40,839 nucleotides of DNA from an uncultured Eubacteriales bacterium (lineage in GTDB: Bacteria; Bacillota; Clostridia; Oscillospirales; Oscillospiraceae). This document shows, in pieces, positions 1 through 8,062 of the stretch. Position 1 is the stretch's first letter. Every line of letters starts with the position of its first letter. Position numbers and translations under genes: made by a program. The notes below the pieces were generated by a model, which did not search any database, was not told where the DNA came from, and saw only the letters and a program-made list of their open reading frames with translations. The stretch covers positions 1 to 40,839 of the forward strand of contig URXY01000012.1 in the NCBI GenBank assembly GCA_900552015.1, read 5' to 3'.

Positions 1-94
1 TATTCTGACCCGCCAAGCCGCGTCCGAACGGACACGACCCGGTGGTTCTTCTGCTTTTTTGTGTAATTATACTGATAAAAACGTATAGATTCCA
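1..94. other. Left-edge intergenic DNA
   Basis: No gene is visible. There is a short GTCC-AA-CGGAC-type inverted repeat near 22-33 and a T-run at 54-60, which might be the remains of a terminator for a gene outside the window. The stem is too short to call with confidence. The regulator of the adjacent operon could lie just beyond position 1. Confidence 0.3.
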
Positions 95-181
95 CAACCA
101 AATCAGCCATTATATCCCAACCATCCATCCATTTACTCCACCGTGCTAAATTTGGTTGGCATCAATCAACTCGTTTGGTTG
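95..181 (+). promoter_or_regulatory. Putative operator cluster, TTTGGTTG boxes, upstream of the amidohydrolase-TRAP operon
   Basis: TTTGGTTG occurs at 151-158 and 174-181, exactly 23 bp apart. The inverted form CAACCAAA is at 95-102 and a near copy, CAACCAT, is at 118-124, again 23 bp apart. The same box with the same 23-bp step occurs upstream of the convergent SDR operon (11282-11335). Tandem half-sites about two helical turns apart, ending just before a promoter, are typical of activator sites. The protein is unknown; AraC- or LytTR-type activators use direct repeats of roughly this spacing. The repeats are seen; the regulatory role is inferred. Confidence 0.7.
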
Positions 182-204
182 TGTTCATTTCCACAAAACC
201 GCAT

Positions 205-263
205 TAACATAAGTGACATAAAAAGTTGAATTGGCGATAAGCCAATATGTCAAAGTGTATAAT
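205..263 (+). promoter_or_regulatory. Candidate promoters and palindrome of the amidohydrolase operon
   Basis: TAACAT at 205-210 begins exactly 24 bases after the last TTTGGTTG box, the same distance as the TATAAT of the SDR operon from its last box. It is therefore the likelier activated -10. A perfect TATAAT also lies at 258-263 but has no good -35. Between them is TTGGC-N5-GCCAA (231-245), a possible second operator. A strong AAAGGAGG ribosome site (283-290) precedes the ATG at 301. Confidence 0.5.
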
Positions 264-300
264 TCGCTGAAACATCCGTGATAAAGGAGGATGATCCAAG

Positions 301-1899
301 ATGTTCCATTCGACAGCTTATGTGAACGGTACTGTTTATACGATGGAGAGCGAGGGTGACAAGTGCTCGGCCTTCGTTGTACAGGACGGTAAATTTGTTT
401 ACTGCGGCAGCGATGGGGAAGCCAAAAAGCTTGCCGACGAAGTGGTCGATCTGCATGGCGCGGCTGTGCTGCCCGGCATGATCGACACGCACCAGCACCT
501 GCTGGCCTACGCAAGCGGCCTCACCAAGCTGAACCTGAAAGCAGCCAAGTCGCTCGAGCAGCTCAAGCAGATGCTCCACGACTACGCCAAAGACGTGCCC
601 GCGGGCGAATGGATCCTCGGCGTCGGGTTCGACAACGAGAAGTTCGAGGGCAGCAAGGCGATGCCCACCCGCTGGGATCTGGACGAGGCCTGTGCCGATC
701 ATCCGGTGCTTCTCTCCCGTTACTGCCTGCACTTCTTCTCCGCAAACTCCATGGCGCTGAAGCTCGGCGGCATCGACCGCAACTACAAGCCCCCTGTCGA
801 GGGCAACGTCAAGTACGACGAGAACGGCGAGCCGAACGGCGTCATCTGCGACGGCGCAGGCACCCACGTGCTCTCCATCGTGCCGGACAAGCTCGCTTCC
901 TTTGAAGCAAAGAAGGATATCATCGTCAAGGCCCTCGGCCAGCTCAACTCCTACGGTCTGACGGGCGTGCATCCCATTCAGGGCAAGCACTGCGACTTGA
1001 TGGAGTACACCGACATCTATCAGGCGCTCAAAGACGAAGGCCGCCTGACGGCGCGCATCTACATCAACTACGATGTGCTGCCCGGTTGCAATATCCGCAC
1101 GGGACTCGGCGACGAGATGCTGAAGTTCGGCTTCTACAAGTCCTACATGGACGGCAACCTCAGCGGCCGCACCGCTTTCATGCTCGAGCCCTACAGTGAC
1201 GATCCGAGCACCTGCGGCGTGTGCAACTACGAGAGTCAGGAGGCCATCACCGAGCGCCTGCGCGAAGGCTATCAGCAGGGAATGCAGATCGGCGTGCACG
1301 CCATCGGCGACCGTGCGGCGGATATGCTCATCACCGCGATCGAGACCATCTACCATGAGGACCCGCATCCCGATCCGCGCTTCCGTCTCATCCACATGAC
1401 CACGCTCAACGCTTCGCTCGTCGAGCGCATGAGCAAGCTCCCCGTCATCGTTGACGTGCAGCCCGTGTTCATCCCCATCAACGTCCGCAGCGCGGACAGC
1501 CGCATGGGCGATACCGAGCGCGGCGCCTACACCTTTGCCTACAAGAAGATGATGGACGCGGGGCTGATGCTCACCGGCGGCTCGGACAGCCCGTGCGACT
1601 CGTTCAACCCGCTCGACGGCGTTTACGCGCTGGTGAACCGCAAGGATTACACCGGCTATCCCGAAGGCGGCTGGCACCCGCAGGAGTGCATCGGCGTTTA
1701 TGACGCGCTGCGAATGTACACCTACAACGCCGCCTACTCCTCTTACGAGGAAAACATCAAGGGCACCATCAAGGAAGGCAAGCTCGCCGACTTCGTCGTT
1801 CTCGACGCCGACGTGTTCAAGGTCGACCCGATGAAGATCAAGGACATCAAGGTCGAAAAGACTTACCTCGGCGGCAAGCTCGTTTACTCCCGCAACTAA
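301..1899 (+). CDS. Amidohydrolase family protein (YtcJ-like, metal-dependent)
   Basis: A 532-residue protein of the amidohydrolase superfamily (amidohydrolase-3/YtcJ type), which hydrolyses C-N bonds in amides, imides or formamides using one or two metal ions. The N-terminal small beta domain is followed by the THQHL metal motif (His64, His66), a HAIGDRA metal-histidine motif near residue 335, a GGSDSP motif near residue 425 and a C-terminal GKLADFVVLD strand typical of the family. No signal peptide is seen, so it is cytoplasmic. It starts at the ATG preceded by AAAGGAGG. It is first in an operon with a TRAP transporter, so it probably acts on the imported compound or a close product. The substrate cannot be named from sequence. 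Confidence 0.9.
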   Translation: MFHSTAYVNGTVYTMESEGDKCSAFVVQDGKFVYCGSDGEAKKLADEVVDLHGAAVLPGMIDTHQHLLAYASGLTKLNLKAAKSLEQLKQMLHDYAKDVPAGEWILGVGFDNEKFEGSKAMPTRWDLDEACADHPVLLSRYCLHFFSANSMALKLGGIDRNYKPPVEGNVKYDENGEPNGVICDGAGTHVLSIVPDKLASFEAKKDIIVKALGQLNSYGLTGVHPIQGKHCDLMEYTDIYQALKDEGRLTARIYINYDVLPGCNIRTGLGDEMLKFGFYKSYMDGNLSGRTAFMLEPYSDDPSTCGVCNYESQEAITERLREGYQQGMQIGVHAIGDRAADMLITAIETIYHEDPHPDPRFRLIHMTTLNASLVERMSKLPVIVDVQPVFIPINVRSADSRMGDTERGAYTFAYKKMMDAGLMLTGGSDSPCDSFNPLDGVYALVNRKDYTGYPEGGWHPQECIGVYDALRMYTYNAAYSSYEENIKGTIKEGKLADFVVLDADVFKVDPMKIKDIKVEKTYLGGKLVYSRN

Positions 1900-1971
1900 T
1901 TTCATTTGCTATATGCGGCAGCATATTCCAATAAAGAAACAGAACTAAAAATGAAGAATGGAGAAAATATC

Positions 1972-3063
1972 ATGAAGAAATTTGTAGCCCTGCTTCTTGC
2001 GCTCGTCATGGCTCTGTCTCTCGTCGCCTGCGGCGATAAGACCGACGACAGCAGCAACAACGACAACAGCACCAACACCGATACCCCGCAGGTCGACTCC
2101 AGCGAGTACGCCCTCAAGACCCAGATCACCTCTACCGACAAGATCACCATCCGCATCGCGGAGGACGCTTCCTATATCCACCCCTCCCACATCGCGCTGG
2201 TGAACTGCTTCAAAGAGCCCCTTGAGGCTGCTTCCAACGGCAACATCACCGTTGAGATCTACCCCAACGGTATGCTCGGCTCCCTGACCGAGAACGTCAA
2301 CTCGATGCAGATGGGCGACCTTGAGATGGCCTACCTGAACGACTCGATCCTCTCCGGCTTCATCCCCGAGTTTTCCATCATCGGCCTGCCCTACCTCTTC
2401 ACCTCCGTTGACGCCGTCCACAACGCGATGAACGGTGAGTTCGGCGAAGAGATGAGCTCCCGCCTGCAGGATCAGCTCGGCATCGTCAACCTCGGCTGGT
2501 GCGACGTTGGTTTCCGTAACATCACCAACTCCAAGAAGCCCATCACCTGCGCTGACGACCTCAAGGGTCTGAAGATCCGCACCATGACCAACGACCTGCA
2601 TGTCGCTTACTTCCAGTATCTCGGCGCTCTGCCCACCCCGATGGCCTTCAACGAGCTCTACACCGCTATGCAGCAGGGCACGGCCGACGGTCAGGAGAAC
2701 CCCACCGCTATGATCTGGAACAACAACATCTATGAAGTTCAGAAGTACATGACCGTTTCCGAGCACATCTGGACCTCCACCGCTCTGTGCATTGCCGAGA
2801 ACTTCCTCGAGAGCCTGCCCCAGGATTATCAGGACGCCATCCGTGAGGCCGGTGCCAACACCACCGCCCTGCAGGCCGAAATGATCACCGAGCAGAACCA
2901 GAGCCTGCTCCAGAACATCGAGGATGCCGGCGTTGAGGTCACCACCCTCTCCGACGAGGCCAAGGCCGAGTTCCAGCAGAAGGCCAAGGAATCCGTTTGG
3001 GTCACCGCTGCCGACCTCTACGGTCAGGACCTGATCGACCTCGCTGATTCCTTCAACAAGTAA
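1972..3063 (+). CDS. dctP: TRAP transporter substrate-binding lipoprotein, DctP family
   Basis: A 363-residue solute-binding protein of a TRAP transporter, which captures organic acids outside the membrane and delivers them to the DctQM permease. The N-terminus is a lipoprotein signal with lipobox LVAC (Cys20), followed by an Asp/Asn/Ser/Thr-rich tether. The DctP fold then shows ENVNSMQMGDLEMAYL and the GLKIRTM and LPTPM..NELYTAMQQGTADGQENP segments. In DctP proteins the first of these carries the arginine that binds carboxylate. I chose the ATG at 1972 because the signal peptide starts there and GGAG lies 8 bases upstream; an in-frame ATG exists at 1951. It sits 72 bp after the amidohydrolase. 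The ligand is probably a carboxylate by family, but its identity is unknown. Confidence 0.93.
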   Translation: MKKFVALLLALVMALSLVACGDKTDDSSNNDNSTNTDTPQVDSSEYALKTQITSTDKITIRIAEDASYIHPSHIALVNCFKEPLEAASNGNITVEIYPNGMLGSLTENVNSMQMGDLEMAYLNDSILSGFIPEFSIIGLPYLFTSVDAVHNAMNGEFGEEMSSRLQDQLGIVNLGWCDVGFRNITNSKKPITCADDLKGLKIRTMTNDLHVAYFQYLGALPTPMAFNELYTAMQQGTADGQENPTAMIWNNNIYEVQKYMTVSEHIWTSTALCIAENFLESLPQDYQDAIREAGANTTALQAEMITEQNQSLLQNIEDAGVEVTTLSDEAKAEFQQKAKESVWVTAADLYGQDLIDLADSFNK

Positions 3064-3139
3064 GCATCTTTTATCGATCCCAACTTTTGAATCGATCGTT
3101 TCTTAGCAACTGCCGCATAAGTCTACTGAAACGGTTGCC

Positions 3140-3175
3140 GCGGGGAAGGCTGCGGAATGACCCAGCCTTCCCCGC
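3140..3175 (+). promoter_or_regulatory. Intercistronic hairpin between dctP and dctQ
   Basis: A perfect 13-bp stem (3140-3152 with 3163-3175) with a 10-base loop lies in the 187-bp gap after dctP. There is no U-run after it. Such hairpins after binding-protein genes usually protect the upstream mRNA or partly attenuate transcription, giving more binding protein than permease. The stem is seen; the role is inferred. Confidence 0.65.
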
Positions 3176-3250
3176 CCATCATTCCAGCCCTATCAAAACC
3201 ATTACCGCTATCTAAAAACACGCCGCTATCAAAGGATGTGAACAAAAAAC

Positions 3251-3736
3251 ATGAAATTTCTGAAAATGCTGAACAACCACTTTGAGGAATATCTTCTGGT
3301 GCTCCTGATGGTCGCCGAAGTTATCATTGTTTTTGCGCAGGTCATTACGCGCTTTATCCTCAAATCGCCCCTCGCATGGAGCGAGGAGATCGCTCGCTAT
3401 ATGTTCATCTGGCTCGTCTGGATCGGCGCAGCCTATGCGACCAAGGAAAATAAGAACATCAAGATCGATATTCTCTCCAGCAAGTTCACCGGCGCGATGA
3501 AGGTCTTCGCCGACATCTTCGTTGCCGTCCTGTTCATCGGCCTGATGATGTTCATGCTCTACACCTCCGGCAAAGTCACTTACACCGTTTATGCCAGTAA
3601 ATCCATCGCCACCGGCAGCCACATGCCGATGTGGATCGCATGGTTCTCCCTCCCGCTCAGCATGGCCCTGATGACCTTCCGCTTCATCCAGAACAGCGTT
3701 CGTAGCATCAAGGACAGCAAGAAGAAAGGAGAATAA
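3251..3736 (+). CDS. dctQ: TRAP transporter small permease, DctQ family
   Basis: A 161-residue small membrane subunit of the TRAP transporter, which pairs with DctM in the cytoplasmic membrane. Four hydrophobic segments are visible (about residues 14-35, 49-68, 86-108 and 125-147). The DctQ signature SEEIARYMFIWLVWIGAA is present in the second, followed by the charged KENKNIKIDIL loop. The length is normal for the family. It is separated from dctP by the hairpin gap, and its stop is seven bases before the dctM start, with an AAAGGAG ribosome site for dctM overlapping its end. Expression is therefore probably coupled. Confidence 0.92.
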   Translation: MKFLKMLNNHFEEYLLVLLMVAEVIIVFAQVITRFILKSPLAWSEEIARYMFIWLVWIGAAYATKENKNIKIDILSSKFTGAMKVFADIFVAVLFIGLMMFMLYTSGKVTYTVYASKSIATGSHMPMWIAWFSLPLSMALMTFRFIQNSVRSIKDSKKKGE

Positions 3737-3742
3737 CGAAAA

Positions 3743-5012
3743 ATGATCTTAAAAGCAGTATTGATCTTCGCGCTCCTCTTCCTCTTCATGATGATGGGCG
3801 CACCGATGGCCATCGCGCTCGGCGCTTCTACGGTCATCACGCTGGTCACCACCACCAGCCTCGGTCGCGACCGCGTGCTTCAGCGGCCTTGACTCGTTCC
3901 CGCTGCTGGCTGTCCCGTTCTTCATTCTGGCAGGTAACCTGATGAAATTCGGCGGCCTATCCAATAAGATCCTCGAGTTTGCCGACGCGCTCGTCGGCCA
4001 CATCAAGGGCTCGCTCGGTATGGTCGCGGTCGTCGCCTCCATGTTCTTCGCCGCCCTGTCCGGTTCCTCCCCCGCGACCGTCAGCGCCATCGGCTCCCTG
4101 ACCATCCCCAAGATGGAAGAGGAAGGCTATGACCGCGCTTACGCCACTGCTCTGAACGCTGCCGCCGGCACCATCGGCGTCATCATTCCCCCCAGCATCC
4201 CGTTCGTTATCTACGGCGTTGTTGCTAACTGCTCCATCGCTGATATGTTCAAGGCCGGTATTCTCCCCGGCATCCTGATCGGCGTCGTGCTGATGATCGT
4301 CAACTACATCGCCGTCACCAAGAACGGCTACGGCATGAAGAACCATGCTGCCAAGCACTTCTCCCTCCGCAAGCTGTGGAAGACCCTCAAAGAGACCTGG
4401 CTCGCCCTGATGGTCCCCGTCATCATCCTCGGCGGTATCTATGCCGGTATCTTCACCCCGACCGAATCTGCTGTTGTCGGTATCGTCTACACCCTGATCG
4501 TCGGCGTCTTCGTTTACAAGGAGCTGACCCCCGCCACCATCTACGATGCGCTGCGTGAGTCCGTTCTGGTCAACGGCCAGACGATGTTCCTCGTCGGCTT
4601 CTCCATGGGCTTCGCCCGCTTCCTGACGATGTCTCAGATCCCCGCTTCCATCGCCGCGAAGATCGGCGCCATCGACAGCAAGGTCGTCGTTTTCCTGATG
4701 ATCAACCTGTTCCTGCTCATCGTCGGCTGCTTCATCGACAACATCTCCTCCATGCTCATCCTCACGCCGATCTTCCTGCCCATCGTGCAGAGCTACGGCA
4801 TGACCCCCGTCCAGTTCGGTATCGTGATGACCGTCAACCTCTGCATCGGCTTCATCACCCCGCCCTACGGCGCGAACCTCTTCATTGCAAGCGCGATCTC
4901 CGATGTTCCTATCATGAACATCGCCAAGAAGATCATGCCGATGATCGGCGCGATGCTCATCGTGCTGATGGCTCTGACCTTCATCCCCGCGCTCAGCACC
5001 TTCGCTCTGTAA
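3743..5012 (+). pseudogene. dctM: TRAP transporter large permease, DctM family, interrupted by a +1 frameshift
   Basis: The large permease subunit of the TRAP transporter. Reading starts at ATG 3743, eleven bases after AAAGGAG, and gives a normal DctM N-terminus through the first two membrane segments (LFMMMGAPMAIALG), then stops at TGA 3890-3892 after 49 codons. The conserved continuation FSGLDSFPLLAVPFFILAG is in the next frame and runs to 5012. Deleting one G at 3863/3864 joins the two parts into about 422 residues, the normal DctM length, with the GSSPATVSAIGS and PPSIPFVIYG motifs intact. No other in-frame start precedes ATG 3942, so the downstream part alone would lack the first membrane segments. 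It may be a true mutation or a sequencing or assembly error; the unbroken rest of the operon favours a recent event or error. Confidence 0.85.
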
Positions 5013-5036
5013 GCTTTTACCCGATCCTTTTCATAG

Positions 5037-5080
5037 AGAGAAAAGCCTTCCGGCTTATGCCGGAGGGCTTTTCTCTTTGC
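5037..5080 (+). terminator. Rho-independent terminator after dctM
   Basis: An 18-bp stem (5037-5054 with 5059-5076, one G-U pair) with a TTAT loop; the right arm ends in a T-rich TTTTCTCTTT. It closes the amidohydrolase-TRAP operon. Confidence 0.85.
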
Positions 5081-5121
5081 TCTCGCGTAAGGAGACAGGA
5101 CATCAGCGCCCAAAGGGCGCT

Positions 5122-5261
5122 GCGGCGGCTCTCCGTGCGCTGTACGGGGACGGAGGTCAAAGGGGGTGTGTTCTCTTTCGCAAAAGAGAACACACCCCCT
5201 TTGACTGGCAGCCGCGTCCCGCGCTGCACCATCACCCCGTGCAGCGCGCGAGAGCCGCCGC
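5122..5261. repeat. Structured palindromic intergenic element, copy A
   Basis: The gene-free stretch 5081-5300 holds nested inverted repeats. A perfect 23-bp hairpin (5156-5178 with 5183-5205, loop CGCA) lies inside an outer pair, GCGGCGGCTCTC (5122-5133) with GAGAGCCGCCGC (5250-5261). A separate stem, GCGCTGCAC/GTGCAGCGC, is at 5221-5247. The core GTTCTCTTTCG and its flanks (CGCTGTACGGGG before, CCGCGTCCC after) recur at 13291-13373. Short open frames here are artefacts of the palindromes. Confidence 0.75.
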
Positions 5262-5300
5262 ACGGAGCACCGCTATGCAAACACCCTTTGTAAGGACGCC

Positions 5301-5332
5301 AAAAGGCCACCGGCAAAGTCGCCGGTGGCCTT
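5301..5332 (-). terminator. Rho-independent terminator of the minus-strand gcv-like operon
   Basis: A 12-bp stem (5303-5314 with 5321-5332) with a 6-base loop. On the minus strand it is followed by a run of T at 5304-5301. It lies 43 bp past the last gene of the operon. Confidence 0.8.
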
Positions 5333-5374
5333 CATTTTCACATTTGACAACAACAAAATTTGAAAAGCTCCTGC

Positions 5375-6499
5375 TCACTTACACGCGAACAATGCCGAAT
5401 ACCCGTACCCGCACAGCACACTGTAGTAGCCATGGAGCGACTCGTTGACGGCGGCGTCGCCGCAGTCGATGTGCAGCGTGTGGTCGTGGATGGAGAGCAG
5501 CTTTGCCTCCGGGGAGATGATCTGGATGTTTTTCTTCCCCACAGCCTTCAGGATGCGGGCGCTGAACTGGTGGTTGCCGCGGCCGAACACGAAGCCCTGT
5601 CCGCCGATGGGCGAGACGATGATCTTCATATTGCCGTCCTTGGCATACTCCCAGAGCTGCTGCTCAGTCACGTCCTTGGCGACAAGCTTCTTGTCCTTCA
5701 CAACGTCCACGCCCAGCAGCTCGTAATCGATGCCGAGACGCTTGGAAATACACTTGGCGGAGGACCCGGAGCCGATAGCGTAGTAAACGCCCGGCTCCAT
5801 GTGCTCTTCGAGATACGCCGCGATGACGTTCATCTGGTCGGCCTCGGTCGAAAAGCCGCTCTGCTTCATCGACTGCAAGCGCTCCGGCTGGTCTGGCACG
5901 CGCATCACACCGTAGAGCTTGGCGGAGACGTGACCCGTGCGGTACGCATCCTCGTCGAGGTCGACGACCTCGCGCTGCGCGCTCGTCATCACCGTGCCCT
6001 GCGCAATCGTCGCAGCGATCATGCCCGCGGATTCGGGATCGAGCGCGAACACAGCGGACTGGATCTTCACGCCCGCCGGGATGCCGAGCACCGGTACGCT
6101 CTCACCGATGGCCTCGCAGATGTTGCGGGCCGTACCGTCGCCGCCCGCAAAGAGCAGAAGGTCGACGGAGGCTGCGGCGATATTCTTCGCCGCAGCCATC
6201 GTGTCGAGAGGAGACGTCTCATGTTGAGACTGCGTATGGACCACTGTGTAGGGGAGCTCCAGTTTCTGGCATAGGCTCTCGCCCATGTCGCCGGAGACGG
6301 TGTAGATCATGATCTGCTCGCGGTGGGGCATCAGCAGACGAAGCGCGCGCTCAGCCTTGCTGTTCGCTTCAGGCACAGCGCCCTTTTCGCGCGCCATGGC
6401 CAGCACAGCCTGTCCGTCGGTACCCTTGAGGGCGACCTTGCCGCCCATGCCCGCGATGGGGTTGATGATGAGGCCAAGCTTGATCTTAGGCGAGGCCAT
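5375..6499 (-). CDS. ATP-NAD kinase / AcoX family protein
   Basis: A 374-residue protein with the NAD-kinase fold. NPIAGMGG is at residues 13-20 and the nucleotide-binding GGDGTARN motif at 119-126, followed by a GIPAGVK segment near 140 and a C-terminal beta-rich domain with GNHQFSARIL. It belongs to the ATP-NAD/AcoX group, whose members often accompany dehydrogenase operons and whose true substrate is mostly unproven; it is not the housekeeping NAD kinase. Its ATG lies inside the end of the gcvPB-like gene (14-bp overlap), implying coupled translation. It is the last gene of the SDR-AEC-gcvPA-gcvPB operon. It may phosphorylate NAD or another small molecule made in this pathway. Confidence 0.85.
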   Translation of the reverse strand: MASPKIKLGLIINPIAGMGGKVALKGTDGQAVLAMAREKGAVPEANSKAERALRLLMPHREQIMIYTVSGDMGESLCQKLELPYTVVHTQSQHETSPLDTMAAAKNIAAASVDLLLFAGGDGTARNICEAIGESVPVLGIPAGVKIQSAVFALDPESAGMIAATIAQGTVMTSAQREVVDLDEDAYRTGHVSAKLYGVMRVPDQPERLQSMKQSGFSTEADQMNVIAAYLEEHMEPGVYYAIGSGSSAKCISKRLGIDYELLGVDVVKDKKLVAKDVTEQQLWEYAKDGNMKIIVSPIGGQGFVFGRGNHQFSARILKAVGKKNIQIISPEAKLLSIHDHTLHIDCGDAAVNESLHGYYSVLCGYGYSALFACK

Positions 6500-8045
6500 T
6501 CTGCTTCTTGTAGGCGCGCCAGGTCACGCACAGCTCGCGCCAATCCTTGATGTGGTCGTTCTCCAGCTTGGAGATAGGACCGGCATACGGCGCGTTGAGC
6601 ACGACCTCGGGCGTGGTGTACGCCTCGTTGCTGATCTGCACGAGCGCGTCGACGTACTCGTCGATATCCGCCTTGGAGTAGGACTCGGTCGGCTCCGGCG
6701 TGAACGGCTCGGGCACGATGAGCGGGTGATGGCTCGCGAAGAAGCGCTGGAAGCCGAAGTCGAGCAGATGACGGTTGACGTCCTCGGCACTCACGCCGGT
6801 ATCCTTGTAGAGCTTTTCAAAGCTGTAGCGCACCTGCTCGAGGCGGTGAGGCGCCTCCTCGGCCCAGGACATCGAAACGCCCTTGACCTCGGTGAGCATA
6901 CGCTTCATCATGTAGTTGTTGTTCAGGATGGCGGTCTCGGCAACGGTCTTCAGGCCGTCCTTGCCGAGGCTCATGATCCACGCGTAGGCACGCAGGACCG
7001 CAGCGAGGGAGCCGTGGAACTGACGGACCTTGCCGATGGAATACTCGCCGTCGTAATCGGTGTAGTACTTCTTGCCGTCGAAGCGGACACGGGGACGGGG
7101 CAGATACTTTTCAAGCTCTGCGCTCACGCACTGCGCCGCGCAGCCGGGGCCCATGCAGCCGTGGGGAGAGGAGAAGGCCTTGTGCAGGTTGAAGTGGCAC
7201 AGGTCAGCGCCGAGCTCCTTGGCGCGCACGATGCCGAACAGGCCGTTGTAGTCCGCCATATCGCAGACGCACAGGCCGCCCGCCTCATGCACGACGTCGA
7301 CGAACTCGCGGATGATGGGGTTGAACACGCCCGTATCCTCGGGGTTGGTGATGAAGATACCGGCGGTCTTCTCGCTCACGGCAGCCTTCAGCGCCTCGAT
7401 GCTGGGGTAACCGTTGGCCTCGGGATAGAGGCTGATGACCTCAAAGCCCTTGGTAGCAGGGGCGGCGGAGTCGATGGGGTGGGAGAGGATCGTGGTGATG
7501 ATCTGGGTACGCTGATTCTCCTCGCCGCGGTCACGGAAATACTTCTTCAGGACGGCTGCGTTGGCATAAATGCCCTGGCCGCCGCCGCCGGGCTGGAAGG
7601 AGACAGCGTCGAGACCGGAGATCTCCTTCATGATCTGCTCGAAATCATAGATGAGCTTCAGCACGCCCTGGCTGGTCTCATCGTCCTGATAGGGGTGCAT
7701 CTCGGTGAACTTGTGGGAGCGGACGAACTGCTCGTTGATCTTGGGGCTGTACTTCATCGTGCAGGTGCCCAGGCCGATATCGACGTTCAGGTCCTGACCG
7801 ATGGTCTCCTGGGACAGGCGCAGGAAGTGACGCAGCACCTGGGGCTGTGCAAGCTCCGGCAGGTCGGGCTTCTGCTTGCGCTTGAGGGATGCGGGCATGA
7901 GCTCGGAGACGTCGCCGGTGACCTTGGAGGCCTCCTCGGACACGTCGGGCACCAGCACGCCGCGGCTGCCGGGCACACTCTGCTCATAGATGATGGATTC
8001 GTCCCACTGTGCTTCGTGGAAATTTCTCTTCTTCAGTTCAGACAT
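6486..8045 (-). CDS. Glycine dehydrogenase (decarboxylating) subunit 2-like protein, diverged GcvPB
   Basis: A 519-residue PLP enzyme subunit homologous to GcvPB, the part of split P-protein that carries PLP. The PLP lysine is Lys289 in NLHKAFSSPHG, and the pyridine-binding aspartate sits in CDMADYN (Asp262). However, several family motifs are altered: LGTCTMKY replaces the usual PLGSCTMKY, QPGGGGQG replaces QPAAGAHGE, and LSHPIDSAAPA (187-197) replaces the usual SAHGTNPASA. The normal motifs are quoted from family knowledge. It is paired with the GcvPA-like gene 17 bp upstream. No GcvH, GcvT or Lpd gene is nearby. I infer a PLP-dependent decarboxylase-type enzyme related to P-protein, perhaps with a substrate other than glycine. 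Automated annotation would call it gcvPB. Confidence 0.85.
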   Translation of the reverse strand: MSELKKRNFHEAQWDESIIYEQSVPGSRGVLVPDVSEEASKVTGDVSELMPASLKRKQKPDLPELAQPQVLRHFLRLSQETIGQDLNVDIGLGTCTMKYSPKINEQFVRSHKFTEMHPYQDDETSQGVLKLIYDFEQIMKEISGLDAVSFQPGGGGQGIYANAAVLKKYFRDRGEENQRTQIITTILSHPIDSAAPATKGFEVISLYPEANGYPSIEALKAAVSEKTAGIFITNPEDTGVFNPIIREFVDVVHEAGGLCVCDMADYNGLFGIVRAKELGADLCHFNLHKAFSSPHGCMGPGCAAQCVSAELEKYLPRPRVRFDGKKYYTDYDGEYSIGKVRQFHGSLAAVLRAYAWIMSLGKDGLKTVAETAILNNNYMMKRMLTEVKGVSMSWAEEAPHRLEQVRYSFEKLYKDTGVSAEDVNRHLLDFGFQRFFASHHPLIVPEPFTPEPTESYSKADIDEYVDALVQISNEAYTTPEVVLNAPYAGPISKLENDHIKDWRELCVTWRAYKKQNGLA

Positions 8046-8062
8046 GGTTTCTTCCCCCTCCC

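Noticed and set aside
250..1905. Long minus-strand open frame (about 550 codons) opposite the amidohydrolase gene
   Set aside because: It is a mirror of a clear family member with a strong ribosome site; the antisense product is His/Val/Ala-rich without domain features. GC-rich third positions keep the antisense frame open.
3743..5012. Programmed +1 frameshift in dctM
   Set aside because: I see no slippery run, rare codon plus stop arrangement or downstream structure at 3863-3890 of the kind used for programmed shifts, and DctM is not known to use one.
5057..5448. Small open frames in the 5057-5448 gap
   Set aside because: They follow the arms of the palindromes, lack ribosome sites and show no domain; this is intergenic repeat DNA.
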